Below, piece after piece: positions 7,240 through 15,982 of a stretch of DNA of 64,000 nt (the stretch's first letter is position 1; every line of letters begins with the position of its first letter). Location: positions 1 through 64,000 of the forward strand of contig CAZIZT010000027.1 in the NCBI GenBank assembly GCA_964544085.1, read 5' to 3'. A program made the position numbers and the translations under genes. This DNA is from CAZIZT01 sp964544085. GTDB lineage: Bacteria > Campylobacterota_A > Desulfurellia > Desulfurellales > Hippeaceae. The notes below the pieces were generated by a model that searched no databases, was not told where the DNA came from, and saw only the letters and a list, made by a program, of their open reading frames with translations.

Positions 7240-9394
7240 CGATGGAGACCTCTCCCTCCTTGCGCGCCACGTTTATAACTACATCGTGCTGGTAGCGTTT
7301 TAAATAAAGATCTACACGTGCTCCATTTATCGTTAGGTTCTTTATCCATACCTCATCAAGAAACTCCGGTAACATGGGATATCTGAAGATTAAGCTATTT
7401 TTATGGAAGCTTATACCCAACGCAGCCTGGAGCAACAAAAAGACAGCCGCTGAAGACCATGCCTGCGGATGGCACGCTACGGGGTAGTGTGTGGGGCCTT
7501 CATGGGGTCTTCTTGCAAAACCGCAGAATAGTTCTGGTAACCTGTTGAGGTCAAAAAATGTGCTTGCATCAAATAGGCCTTTGAGTATTTTCAGTGTGTA
7601 TTGCTTTAGACCATAAGCACCCAGACCTGCGGCTATTATTGCATTGTCATGGGGCCACACTGATCCGTTGTGGTACGAAAGCGGATTGTAGCGTGCCTGG
7701 GTGTTGGCAAGCGTTCTAATACCCCAGCCGGAAAAGAACTCTTTATCGAACAGTGTTTGAGCAATTATCCTGGCTTTTTTAGGATCCACGGCCTTTGCAA
7801 AGAGCAAATGTCCAGCATTGCTCGTTTTTATTTTGCACTGCCGTTTTTTACCATCAAGGGCTATAGCATAAAAGCCCTCCTGCTCCATGTAGAATCGATC
7901 TATAAGCTCGTAGGTCTTCTGTGCTTCCATGCGCCAGTGGGCTGCAAGTTCATGCTCGTTCAGCATTGCAGCCAGTCTGGAGGCTTCAACTTTAGCCCTG
8001 TATGCGTAACCCTGCACCTCCACAAGCGCTATTGGTGCCTCAGCAGGTGTGCCATCCGCGTGGAAAACACTGTCCGCTGAATCCTTCCATCCCTTGTTGA
8101 TAAGTCCATTTTTGCAGGGTACGTATTCAATCAGGCCATCGGAATCGATGTCGGCATATCTTTCCAACCAGTTCATAGCCTTTTTAATGTTGGGCCATAT
8201 CTCTTTTATGAGTTTGTAATCACCGGTTCTATCATAGTAAGCAGATGCAAGAATAATAAAAAGCGGCGTTGCGTCTATTGAACCGTAGTAACGTTTGAAG
8301 GGTATCTCGCCAGTATTTGCCATTTCACCTTCCCGTATCTCGTGCACAATCTTGCCCGGTTGAGCATCCTCTTTTTCGTCAAAGTAGTTGGCCTGTAGTG
8401 CAGAGAGCGTAAGGAGTGTGCCCCTTGCTATTTGCGGATTGATCCAGAGTGTCTCGTATGCAGTTATTATGCCGTCGCGCCCAAAGATAGTAGTGTACCA
8501 GGGTATACCGGCGTAGGGATAATCACCGTATGGTGTTCTGGTCATGAGCATTGCTATGTCGGCATAGGAGCGTTGGAGCCACTGATTGAACTGTTCATTT
8601 GATGTGTATATTGCTGTGCTTGTTTCTACCCACCTGTTTAAGCTCGTCTTTGTTTTAAACAGTGCCTGTTTGAATGAGAGTATTTCTCTGGAGGCGTTGT
8701 CATGTTGTGGGTCAAAAACGAATGTGACAAGTATGGAACTTTTCTGTTTTGGTGCCAGTTTGAAGGTAAATATGGCCTGATTTGTGGATATAGCCGCGGG
8801 TACCGGGGAGAACTTGATCAGCGTTTTTCTAACGATGCCATCAACGCCCCTGTAGATGACAATTACCTCGTCTGTGCCAACCGAGGGCGGAAGCTTTATG
8901 CCTCTGTTTTTTCTCCTCGCCCCCCGCACCTCGAATATGTCGGCGAAATCGGCCTCAAAGAGCAGGGAAATCTCAAGCTCAACCTCTTTTTGAGAGAAAT
9001 TTTGCAGATGGATCTTCTCGTAGCAGCTGTTGTTACAAAGAAACTTGCTCCTCTGTATGTGAACAGAACCCTTGCTTAAAACGACCCGACCGTTTTCCTC
9101 TATATCGGGGTTGGTCATATCCACGCTGAAGAGTGAGTTGTCTTCCTTTACCGATGATGAGAGAAGCAGCGGTTTGTAAGACGAGATGTACAGTTCGTAG
9201 TGTGACACGTACCTTGTACCTCTGTGGTATATTCCTTCTGTGCCTTTACTTCTGGGCATTATACAGCGTATATCACCGAGACTATCGAATATGGCAAAAC
9301 TGTTTTCGTGTTTCAGTGTTTTGTGATCCACAGAGGCAAACTGCCCAGATGCCATGATATAGTAGTTCCTTGTACCTGTAATCCCTTTTTCCAT
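7226..9394 (-). CDS. Amylo-alpha-1,6-glucosidase / glycogen debranching-type enzyme
   Basis: 722 aa. The N-terminal ~270 residues have the GDE N-terminal beta-sandwich pattern (FAIFDSLGDI, GIYHRGTRYVS), followed by an (alpha/alpha)6 catalytic domain with PYAGIPWYTTIFGRDGI, WKDSADSVFHADGT and SYHNGSVWPHDNAIIA. These are features of the archaeal/bacterial debranching GH133-like group. Cytoplasmic; expected to remove alpha-1,6 branches from glycogen or a related glucan. It starts 1 bp after the stop of the glycosyltransferase gene, so the two form an operon, perhaps for storage polysaccharide turnover. No glycogen synthase or phosphorylase lies in the window. Confidence 0.88.
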   Translation of the reverse strand: MEKGITGTRNYYIMASGQFASVDHKTLKHENSFAIFDSLGDIRCIMPRSKGTEGIYHRGTRYVSHYELYISSYKPLLLSSSVKEDNSLFSVDMTNPDIEENGRVVLSKGSVHIQRSKFLCNNSCYEKIHLQNFSQKEVELEISLLFEADFADIFEVRGARRKNRGIKLPPSVGTDEVIVIYRGVDGIVRKTLIKFSPVPAAISTNQAIFTFKLAPKQKSSILVTFVFDPQHDNASREILSFKQALFKTKTSLNRWVETSTAIYTSNEQFNQWLQRSYADIAMLMTRTPYGDYPYAGIPWYTTIFGRDGIITAYETLWINPQIARGTLLTLSALQANYFDEKEDAQPGKIVHEIREGEMANTGEIPFKRYYGSIDATPLFIILASAYYDRTGDYKLIKEIWPNIKKAMNWLERYADIDSDGLIEYVPCKNGLINKGWKDSADSVFHADGTPAEAPIALVEVQGYAYRAKVEASRLAAMLNEHELAAHWRMEAQKTYELIDRFYMEQEGFYAIALDGKKRQCKIKTSNAGHLLFAKAVDPKKARIIAQTLFDKEFFSGWGIRTLANTQARYNPLSYHNGSVWPHDNAIIAAGLGAYGLKQYTLKILKGLFDASTFFDLNRLPELFCGFARRPHEGPTHYPVACHPQAWSSAAVFLLLQAALGISFHKNSLIFRYPMLPEFLDEVWIKNLTINGARVDLYLKRYQHDVVINVARKEGEVSIVIEK

Positions 9395-9395
9395 A

Positions 9396-10448
9396 TCATA
9401 CCGCCTTCAGTTTCTCGCTTGTGCTTTGGTCTATGAGTTTCCTGTAAATGTTCAGGTAATCCTGTGCCATGCGTTTTGCGCTGAACCTCATCTCGAAGGT
9501 TCTTCTGCAATTTCTCCTGCTTATCCTGTCGATATTTTCAACTGCCTTTACCGCTTCGTCCATGCTGTTTACAATGAAGCCTGTTTTGTTGTGTTCAATG
9601 ATCTCTGGCACAGAACCACACCCGTAGGCTATCACAGGGGTGCCACACGCAAGTGCCTCTATCATAACAAGTCCAAAGGGCTCTGGCCAGTCTATCAAGA
9701 ACACCAGCGCCAAGGCATTTCCAAGAAATTCATCCTTTTCATTCTCACCTATCTCACCAATAAACTCGACTAATGGGTCGTTGAGCATTGGTTTTATTAC
9801 TGTTTCGAAGTACTCCCTATCCGCCTTGTCTACCTTTGCGGCTATTTTTAGTGGCAAACCTGTCATCTTGGCAAGCATAATAGCCCTGTCCGGCCTCTTT
9901 TCTGGTGAAATTCTGCCTATAAAGGCAAGATACTCACCCTTTTTTGGGTGGTAATGGTACAAATCGGTTGGTAGGCCATGATAGACTGTACCCTGCCAGT
10001 TGATCCATTCGAGTGGCTTCCTTTGTGCATTGGAGATGGACACAAAGGGTAACTCAGAGAACTCCCTGTAGAGATTTTGAAGATCCGGTATATCAAGCCT
10101 ACCGTGCAGGGTTGTTAGCGTTGGCACGTTTAATCTGCGCGCTACAGGGAAGTGCAGAAGATCCACATGGAAGTGGATAATATCAAACCTATGAGCACTC
10201 TGCAGGATTTTTTCAAGCATCAGTACATGATGTGGTATGGGATCAACACAGTGTTTATCGAGTCTTAAGGCTCTCTTGGTTATGGGCACCAATTTTGCAT
10301 TTGTTCTCGAGTCTCCACTTGCAAACAGCGTAACCTCATGACCCATTTTGACGAGCTCTTCTGTTAGGTAGGAGACAACCCTCTCTGTTCCACCGTAGAG
10401 TTTGGGGGGTACGCTTTCGTAGAGTGGTGCTACCTGGGCTATTCTCAT
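9396..10448 (-). CDS. Family 4 glycosyltransferase
   Basis: 350 aa from ATG 10448, chosen because GGAGG (10460-10456) lies 7 nt upstream; an ATG six codons earlier has no such site. GT-B fold signs: YGGTERVVSYLTEEL near the N-terminus, GRISPEKRPDRAI in the linker and the GT4 E-x7-E motif in EPFGLVMIEALACGTPVIAYG, shown by Glu-Pro-Phe-Gly and Ile-Glu. Donor and acceptor unknown; the pairing with a debranching enzyme hints at alpha-glucan or a compatible-solute glucoside. The ribosome site lies within a short hairpin. Confidence 0.87.
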   Translation of the reverse strand: MRIAQVAPLYESVPPKLYGGTERVVSYLTEELVKMGHEVTLFASGDSRTNAKLVPITKRALRLDKHCVDPIPHHVLMLEKILQSAHRFDIIHFHVDLLHFPVARRLNVPTLTTLHGRLDIPDLQNLYREFSELPFVSISNAQRKPLEWINWQGTVYHGLPTDLYHYHPKKGEYLAFIGRISPEKRPDRAIMLAKMTGLPLKIAAKVDKADREYFETVIKPMLNDPLVEFIGEIGENEKDEFLGNALALVFLIDWPEPFGLVMIEALACGTPVIAYGCGSVPEIIEHNKTGFIVNSMDEAVKAVENIDRISRRNCRRTFEMRFSAKRMAQDYLNIYRKLIDQSTSEKLKAV

Positions 10449-10451
10449 GGC

Positions 10452-10472
10452 GTTACCTCCTTCCATGGTAAC
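10452..10472 (-). promoter_or_regulatory. Hairpin that partly encloses the glycosyltransferase ribosome-binding site
   Basis: In the mRNA, GTTACC-9 nt-GGTAAC pairs 6 bp; the GGAGG used for the ATG at 10448 is split between loop and 3' arm. It could modulate translation of the glycosyltransferase-glucosidase operon. Confidence 0.4.
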
Positions 10473-10526
10473 TTATCTTTGGTGACGTGTAAGGGTTTGT
10501 AAGGTTTTTGCTCTTATCAAAAAGAT

Positions 10527-10554
10527 AAAATAATTGTCTTCTCTAATTTGTCAA
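10527..10554 (-). promoter_or_regulatory. Probable promoter of the glycosyltransferase-glucosidase operon
   Basis: Minus strand TTGACA (10554-10549), 16-bp spacer, TATTTT (10532-10527); perfect -35, weak -10. Predicted leader about 70 nt. Confidence 0.5.
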
Positions 10555-10590
10555 GACATCCAAAAAGTTGTTTTTGAATAGTTGCGGGTA

Positions 10591-10599
10591 TGTTATAAT
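10591..10599 (+). promoter_or_regulatory. Extended -10 promoter of the ACT-domain gene (leaderless type)
   Basis: TGT-TATAAT (10591-10599) is an extended -10 element with no clear -35. The ATG at 10606 follows after 6 nt, so the predicted start site coincides with the start codon. Confidence 0.6.
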
Positions 10600-10605
10600 G
10601 TAAAC

Positions 10606-10986
10606 ATGGATATTACATTAAGGCTTCTTCCGTATGGTTTAAGTATCTGCAATGTGCCTGAAGACTCAAAAATAGGACCCTATACGCTTGATTCACCATT
10701 TGTGGCTATTGTTAAAAGTGATGAGGAGCTCTCGTGTGTTTGCGCTACAGGATATGAGCCGCCGAACAGCATTTGTAAAAAGGGGTTCAGGGCGTTCAGG
10801 ATAGATGGCACCCTTGATTTGTCTCTTGTTGGTGTTATGGCACCCTTGCTTGATGTGCTAAAGCGTGCAAATGTCAGTGTATCTGTTATTTCCACATACA
10901 AAACAGATTACATCCTTGTCCATGAGAAAACACTCGATAGAGCCATTCTGGCACTCGCATCCGTTTGTAGGGTTTTATTGGAATAA
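10606..10986 (+). CDS. ACT-domain protein (CASTOR/ACT_7-like)
   Basis: 126 aa from ATG 10606; a TTG eight codons upstream lies before the -10 box and is unlikely. The sequence follows small stand-alone ACT proteins: an N-terminal strand (ITLRLLPYGLSICNVP), then DELSCVC, FRAFRIDGTLDLSLVGVMAPLLDVL shown by its G.LDLSL.G pattern, and ISTYKTDYILV. Such proteins bind amino acids or other small ligands; the ligand is unknown. Monocistronic by context. Confidence 0.7.
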   Translation: MDITLRLLPYGLSICNVPEDSKIGPYTLDSPFVAIVKSDEELSCVCATGYEPPNSICKKGFRAFRIDGTLDLSLVGVMAPLLDVLKRANVSVSVISTYKTDYILVHEKTLDRAILALASVCRVLLE

Positions 10987-11010
10987 AGCCTATAATGCTG
11001 CATTTCTCAG

Positions 11011-11039
11011 TTGAAAGGTGTTTTGGGTTGTCGTATAAT
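11011..11039 (+). promoter_or_regulatory. Promoter of the PAN/WSC gene
   Basis: TTGAAA (11011-11016), 17-bp spacer, TATAAT (11034-11039). Predicted leader about 55 nt, with AGGGGG just before the ATG at 11102. Confidence 0.7.
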
Positions 11040-11101
11040 TTGGTTACAAGAGCAACCATCCGGAAGCTTCCTCTCACAAGCGAAAAGACAAGGGGGTTTC
11101 T

Positions 11102-12664
11102 ATGAAAAGGAGCGGTTTTTCGAAAGCTGTTTTGCCAATTCTGATTGCTTTTGTTCTATTTGGAGGTTCTGCCCTGGCAAAACCGTACATTCTAATAGAG
11201 AATCTTAATTTGACAAGGGTTGCACAGGGCACAAGGATCAGTGGCACTGTTGTTGCTGGGGGATTGAAATCGTACTTTTCGTTCAAGGACAGGGTCTCTA
11301 TATTTGCAGAGCTACCTGAATCCCGTAGTTTTATCTATCCCGCTCTTGCCCAGTATAAGGATCCAGAGACGGGTTGTCTTATGGCTGATGGTGCCTGTTT
11401 GAGTGAAAGACAGCTTGAGGGTGTCAATGTAATGGTGTTTAAGCTTTACGACTCAGTTATTCGTGAAGCATGGCGAAAGGGTTACAACTGGCAAATTAAT
11501 ATACCCGATGTGATCAGGAGGCGTTTCAGTGCTGTTATACCGACACGGTATGGCAGGGTTGCGCGCATACATGCCATCCTGAAACGTACAGTGCGAAGGG
11601 GGCTTGAGGGTGATTATATACGCTATTATCACTGGTTGAAGGTTGTTGACCTGCGGCGCGTGACAGCCGGTGGCTATACAGGTTCTTACGCTACACAAAA
11701 GGGTGCATGCTTTAAACTCAAAGAGAGGCTTGCAAGGGCTCTTAACAGAATCAGACGCCTTGAAAAAAGGTTGAGCGAGTGCAGAGGCAGACTGTTGGGT
11801 TATTACGCATCAAAGGGTTTTGAATTTGAAACAGACAGACCCGGCATGGACTACAGGCACTTCAAGATAGAGACAAGGGATCCTGCCCTGTGCGCAGATG
11901 CGTGCAATAGGGATGCACGGTGCAAGGCGTGGACATTTAAGATCAAATCATCCCACTCGGGTGTTTGCTGGCTCAAATACGGTGTTCCAGCACCGGTCAG
12001 GAACGGTGCATGCGTGTCAGGCGTCAAAAAGCTCACAGGCTACAGGAAAGGGAGATATCTGGGGTGTTTCAAGGATAAGGGTGCACCTGAGGGTCTTTCG
12101 GGTAGGGACTTAAACGGTTACATGTTTGAATCCGATCACTCAATGACGCCTTCTTTGTGTATTTCTGTTTGCAGAAAACGCGGTTTTATGTTTGCGGGTC
12201 TTCAGTACTCCAAGCAATGCTTTTGCGGAAACTCTTACGGCAGGTATGGGAGATCAAACAACTGTAATATGCGCTGTTCTGGCGATAAACAAAAGATCTG
12301 TGGGGGCAGCTGGGCCAATAGCGTCTATGCAACAGGCTTAAAGAGGCCGGTGTTCATTGCGTTAAAAAAGGTGGTTTTCTACGGCAGGCAGAGGCTTGAT
12401 AAGCTTACAGGGAATCTAATCTCAGAGGGTAATACGCTTGTTGTGAAAAGAAGGGCAAAAATTGTTGGGTATAGTTCATCTGGTGGTGGTTTCTGCATCT
12501 ATAGGGAGTCCAGAATGGAGCCGGTTGCTTGCTCTGATACCGCGTTTCTTGACGGTTTTGTGCTTACACCGGGGCGCTACTGGATTATGCCGCATACAAC
12601 GGGTACGTCGAACGGGGCGTGGGCTAAGGTTGAAGTAAAATGCAGGCAGTGTTACGTCGAGTAA
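11102..12664 (+). CDS. Exported protein with coiled coil, PAN/apple-like and WSC domains
   Basis: 520 aa. Signal peptide 1-26 (ends SALA). Residues 27-200 are an unrecognised, Arg-rich region. Residues ~203-232 look like a coiled coil (LKERLARALNRIRRLEKRL). Residues ~233-308 fit a PAN/apple fold (ALCADACNRDARCKAWTF, then VCWLK). Residues 318-411 are a clear WSC domain with eight cysteines (322, 353, 357, 373, 375, 388, 392, 400) and YLGCFKD, FCGNSYG and ICGGSWANSVYA. A further ~100 residues with a Cys pair close the protein. PAN and WSC modules bind proteins or carbohydrates and are mostly known from eukaryotes. Probably a cell-surface or secreted adhesin; no enzymatic domain seen. Own promoter, monocistronic. 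Confidence 0.75.
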   Translation: MKRSGFSKAVLPILIAFVLFGGSALAKPYILIENLNLTRVAQGTRISGTVVAGGLKSYFSFKDRVSIFAELPESRSFIYPALAQYKDPETGCLMADGACLSERQLEGVNVMVFKLYDSVIREAWRKGYNWQINIPDVIRRRFSAVIPTRYGRVARIHAILKRTVRRGLEGDYIRYYHWLKVVDLRRVTAGGYTGSYATQKGACFKLKERLARALNRIRRLEKRLSECRGRLLGYYASKGFEFETDRPGMDYRHFKIETRDPALCADACNRDARCKAWTFKIKSSHSGVCWLKYGVPAPVRNGACVSGVKKLTGYRKGRYLGCFKDKGAPEGLSGRDLNGYMFESDHSMTPSLCISVCRKRGFMFAGLQYSKQCFCGNSYGRYGRSNNCNMRCSGDKQKICGGSWANSVYATGLKRPVFIALKKVVFYGRQRLDKLTGNLISEGNTLVVKRRAKIVGYSSSGGGFCIYRESRMEPVACSDTAFLDGFVLTPGRYWIMPHTTGTSNGAWAKVEVKCRQCYVE

Positions 12665-12685
12665 CTTGTGTTTTTTGCTCTCTTC

Positions 12686-12714
12686 TTGCAAAAAACCAGA
12701 GGCGGGGATATACT
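12686..12714 (+). promoter_or_regulatory. Promoter at the head of the 14-gene run
   Basis: TTGCAA (12686-12691), 17-bp spacer, TATACT (12709-12714), then GAGGTGG before the ATG at 12732. The -35 lies in the 3' arm of an AT-rich inverted repeat (12670-12678 with 12688-12696). Confidence 0.6.
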
Positions 12715-12731
12715 TACAACCGAGGTGGTAA

Positions 12732-13577
12732 ATGAAGGTGCCCATAAAAGAGCTTGTTGAGTCTGTAGCCGAGAAGATTGCCTTTCCCAAGGTAGCTTTC
12801 AAGATTCTCAAGCTGTTTGAAGACGATACCCTGAGTGCATATCACCTTGCAAAAGCTATTTCTGTGGATCCTGCGCTTGCTGCGTATATCATCAAGGTTT
12901 CCAACTCTGCGCTTTACAACTTCGCAAGCAGGGTGAAGAACCTCTCAGATGCGATAGCCATGCTCGGATTCGAAGAGGTCAAAAAGATAGTGGTAATGGC
13001 AAGCACAAAGAGCGTTTTCTCTCAAACCGATTTCTACGATGAGGTGCTCTGGGAGCACTCCCTTGCAACGGCTACTGCCTCATCTATCCTTAACGAACAG
13101 CTAAAAGTTACTGAAGAAGGATCCGGGTACATTATGGGACTTCTGCACGATATAGGCAAGGTAGTGTTTAAAAAATACTATCCGGAGGAATATGCCGATT
13201 TGATGCGTGTTGCATACGAGGAGTCCAAACCGATAAAGACACTTGAGGAGAAGGTGTACGGTTACAATCATGCCGACGTAGGTTCCTATCTGCTTGAGAT
13301 GTGGAACTTCGATCAGGAGATAATTGATGCGGTCGGTTTCCACCATTTGAATTTTGCCGAGGTTAAGTCTGATATTCTGAAGTGCTCAGCGATGGTCAAC
13401 CTTGCGGATTCGATAGTCAACTTTATGGGGGTTGGGAGAAAAGAGCCGGAAAAGGATCTTGCATTGATAAACAGGTTGCCAGCTGCAAAATTCCTTGATT
13501 TTTACTCGGAAAATCCGGCGGATCTTGCAAATGACATCTATGCGCGGTTTGCAGCGCTGAAAGAGACGCTCGAGTAG
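12732..13577 (+). CDS. HDOD-domain signalling protein
   Basis: 281 aa. The HDOD pattern covers most of the protein: FPKVAFKILKLFEDD, LAKAISVDPALAAYIIKVSNSALYN shown by its DPALAA and SNSALY core, AIAMLGFEEVKKIV and GLLHDIGKVVF with an intact HD pair, then VGSYLLEMWN and IIDAVGFHH. HDOD proteins act in signalling and stress regulation, usually without proven phosphodiesterase activity. First gene of a continuous co-directional run. Confidence 0.88.
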   Translation: MKVPIKELVESVAEKIAFPKVAFKILKLFEDDTLSAYHLAKAISVDPALAAYIIKVSNSALYNFASRVKNLSDAIAMLGFEEVKKIVVMASTKSVFSQTDFYDEVLWEHSLATATASSILNEQLKVTEEGSGYIMGLLHDIGKVVFKKYYPEEYADLMRVAYEESKPIKTLEEKVYGYNHADVGSYLLEMWNFDQEIIDAVGFHHLNFAEVKSDILKCSAMVNLADSIVNFMGVGRKEPEKDLALINRLPAAKFLDFYSENPADLANDIYARFAALKETLE

Positions 13578-13588
13578 GAGGTTCTATC

Positions 13589-14050
13589 ATGAGGAAAAAC
13601 ATATACGCCTCCAATGAGAGGCCTTACCTTTCTTCACGGAAGTACAAAGGAGTGGTGGTATGCCCGGAATGCAAACTGGTTTTTGTTGACGGGAAATGGA
13701 AAAAGACAGAGCCGCCTGAGGAGTATCAGGAACACCTGTGTCCGGCGTGCAGACGCATCAAAGACAACTATTTTGGTGGTATTCTGTATCTAAAAAGCGA
13801 TCTTTTGAAAACAAAAAAGGAAGAGATTCTCAATCTCATAAAAAATAAAGAGGCTCAAGCAATGCTATCGAATCCATTGAGGCGCATAGGCAAGATCGAA
13901 GAGGTTTCAGATGACGAGATAGTTGTTTACACAACGTTTGAGCATCTTGCTACCTCTCTTGGCAAAGCAATAAAAAAGGCGTATAAAGGTGAATTGACTA
14001 TCCAGTACAGAGAAGGCGAAAAAGCAGCAAGGGTCTACTGGACGAAATGA
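13589..14050 (+). CDS. Zinc-ribbon protein of the BCAM0308/NMD3-like family
   Basis: 153 aa; GGAGG precedes the ATG. Two CxxC pairs, VVCPECKLVF and HLCPACRRIKDN, make a treble-clef or ribbon, with KWKK between them. The C-terminal part (residues ~90-150) contains FEHLATSLGKAIKKAYKGEL, a short RNA-binding-like alpha/beta motif. The family is found in many anaerobes and has no assigned biochemical role. The stop overlaps the next gene as ATGA. Confidence 0.6.
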   Translation: MRKNIYASNERPYLSSRKYKGVVVCPECKLVFVDGKWKKTEPPEEYQEHLCPACRRIKDNYFGGILYLKSDLLKTKKEEILNLIKNKEAQAMLSNPLRRIGKIEEVSDDEIVVYTTFEHLATSLGKAIKKAYKGELTIQYREGEKAARVYWTK

Positions 14051-14976
14051 AGATATTTATTACAGGTGCTACTGGGTTTGTCGGTATAAATGTTGTAAAT
14101 GCTCTAAAGCAGAACCACGAACTGGTCTTGCTTGTAAGGAATCCTGAAAGGGCAGGGTCTCTTTTCGGTGATGAATGTGAGTACGTAATAGGTGATGTGA
14201 GAAACAGTGATGCACTTGCAAAGGGGTTGGAAAAAGCCGATGCAGTTATTCATATTGCCGGATTGATCAAGAGCTTCAATCCAGATGAACTTTACGAAAC
14301 GAACCGCCTGGGCACACGTAAGCTCGCCGAACGCATAGCCGACACCAACATCGAAAATATCATCTATGTGTCTTCTCTTGCTGCCAGGGGTCCTGATGGT
14401 GTTGATCATCCTGTCTCGCATTATGGTTATTCAAAGAGGCTTGGCGAGTACGAGCTTGTAAATATCTGCTTCGATAGAAACCCAAAGATACTGCGTCCAA
14501 CAATCATCTATGGCCCTTATGAGCGTTACTTCTTCAAGCTTTTCGAGATGGCTGAAAGGGGATTTTTCCCCATTTTGAAACATGTTCTGTTCAGCTATGT
14601 TCATGTTTTTGATGTAGTTGAGGCGATAGTCCGGCTGCTTGATTTTAAAGCCAGGCGGGTGTCGGTATACACCATTTCGGATGGTGATTGCTATACTATG
14701 GATGAGCTTGCAGATCTGATCTGTAAAGTAATGGGAAAAAACAGGCTTATGCGTATGCCTTTGACGGCTTCAGTAGCCCGGTTGATCACTGTGTTGGGCT
14801 ATCCGTTGGGCGAAAAACTCCCGTTTAGTTTCGATAAGACACGCGAAATGGATGTGGATGGATGGTGCTGTGACTTTGCGGCTCTAAGGGAGGATGTGGA
14901 TTTTGAACCGAAGTACAACCTGAAAAGGGGCCTGGAAGAGACCTATGGCTGGTATAAAGAGCATGGATGGTTGTAA
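14047..14976 (+). CDS. NAD(P)-dependent epimerase/dehydratase (extended SDR)
   Basis: 309 aa. Rossmann motif TGATGFVGINV at residues 6-16; catalytic Ser in YVSSLAARG and the YxxxK motif in SHYGYSKRLGE; then LRPTIIYGP. These are typical of extended SDRs that act on nucleotide sugars, steroids or flavonols. Its substrate is not evident. Short overlaps with both neighbours imply coupled translation. Confidence 0.85.
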   Translation: MKIFITGATGFVGINVVNALKQNHELVLLVRNPERAGSLFGDECEYVIGDVRNSDALAKGLEKADAVIHIAGLIKSFNPDELYETNRLGTRKLAERIADTNIENIIYVSSLAARGPDGVDHPVSHYGYSKRLGEYELVNICFDRNPKILRPTIIYGPYERYFFKLFEMAERGFFPILKHVLFSYVHVFDVVEAIVRLLDFKARRVSVYTISDGDCYTMDELADLICKVMGKNRLMRMPLTASVARLITVLGYPLGEKLPFSFDKTREMDVDGWCCDFAALREDVDFEPKYNLKRGLEETYGWYKEHGWL

Positions 14977-15982
14977 TCCAATCTTAATAACTCAGGATGA
15001 TACGGTCCGTCTCCTCGATCAGAGGTTGTTACCGCAGAGGGAAGAGTACGTAAGAGTGGACACGGTGGAGGATGTTGCAGGCGCTATTACCGATATGGTG
15101 GTGCGAGGAGCCCCACTGATCGGTATAGTTGCTGCTTTTGGGCTTTACATTGCTGTAAGAAACGCAGAAACAAAGGATGAATTTTTGCGTCTGCTTGACT
15201 CGGCAGCCAGCAGACTTGCATCCACACGACCCACGGCGGTTAATCTCTTTTACGCTATAGATCTGTTTTTGTCTGAGCTGAAGGCCAAGGTTGATCTACT
15301 TGAGCTGGAAAAACTGAAGATGAAAGCAAGGGCTCTTGCTTTTACGCTCTGGGATAAACAGAAAAAGCAGGATAGAGAGATTGGCAGACACGGCGCCAGT
15401 TATTTAAAGGATTGCAGGCGCGTGCTTACTCATTGTAACACGGGTACACTTGCAACGGGGGGTATAGGCACGGCCCTTGGAATTATCAAAACCATGCACG
15501 AAGCTGGCAATCTGGATATGGTCTATGTAGACGAGACAAGACCTTATCTGCAGGGTGCGCGCCTTACCGCGTATGAGCTTTCAATGGCTGGTATTCCTTA
15601 CAGGGTCATTACCGATTCATCATGCGGTATGGTTGCACGCAAGGGTCTTATAGATGCTGTTGTCGTGGGTGCTGACAGGATAGCAAAAAACGGGGATACG
15701 GCAAACAAGATAGGGACCTATGTACTCGCCTGTATAGCCAGGAAGCACGGTATAAAATTCGTTGTTGCCGCGCCAGAATCAACGATAGACAGACGGATAG
15801 CTTCTCTTGATGGGATACCCATTGAAGAGAGGGATCCTGACGAGGTCCTTACCTGTGCAGGCAGGAGAGTAGCCCCCCACGATGCGCAGGCGATCAACTA
15901 CTCGTTTGATCTGACAGATGGCGATTTGATCAGTGCTATTGTTACCGAAAAGGGCGTTTACGAAGGAGGGTATGCCTTTTGA
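14945..15982 (+). CDS. mtnA: S-methyl-5-thioribose-1-phosphate isomerase
   Basis: 345 aa. LLDQRLLP near the N-terminus, VRGAPLIGI, catalytic Cys in LTHCNTGTLATGG, DETRPYLQGARLT and the catalytic Asp region GADRIAKNGDTANKIGTY match MtnA closely, rather than the related eIF2B-like ribose-1,5-bisphosphate isomerases. It converts 5-methylthioribose-1-phosphate to methylthioribulose-1-phosphate in methionine salvage; no other salvage gene is nearby. The start overlaps the SDR gene by 32 bp; ATG 14963 is an alternative start. Confidence 0.9.
   Translation: MAGIKSMDGCNPILITQDDTVRLLDQRLLPQREEYVRVDTVEDVAGAITDMVVRGAPLIGIVAAFGLYIAVRNAETKDEFLRLLDSAASRLASTRPTAVNLFYAIDLFLSELKAKVDLLELEKLKMKARALAFTLWDKQKKQDREIGRHGASYLKDCRRVLTHCNTGTLATGGIGTALGIIKTMHEAGNLDMVYVDETRPYLQGARLTAYELSMAGIPYRVITDSSCGMVARKGLIDAVVVGADRIAKNGDTANKIGTYVLACIARKHGIKFVVAAPESTIDRRIASLDGIPIEERDPDEVLTCAGRRVAPHDAQAINYSFDLTDGDLISAIVTEKGVYEGGYAF

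Noticed and set aside
11041..11100. Leader before the PAN/WSC gene resembles a c-di-GMP (GEMM) riboswitch in GCAACC and ACAAGC
   Set aside because: The invariant GGCAAACC and ACGCAAAGC elements and the GNRA tetraloop geometry are not there.
12670..12696. GTTTTTTGC/GCAAAAAAC inverted repeat after the PAN/WSC gene as a terminator
   Set aside because: The T-run is in the 5' arm and no U-tract follows the stem on the plus strand; it overlaps a promoter instead.
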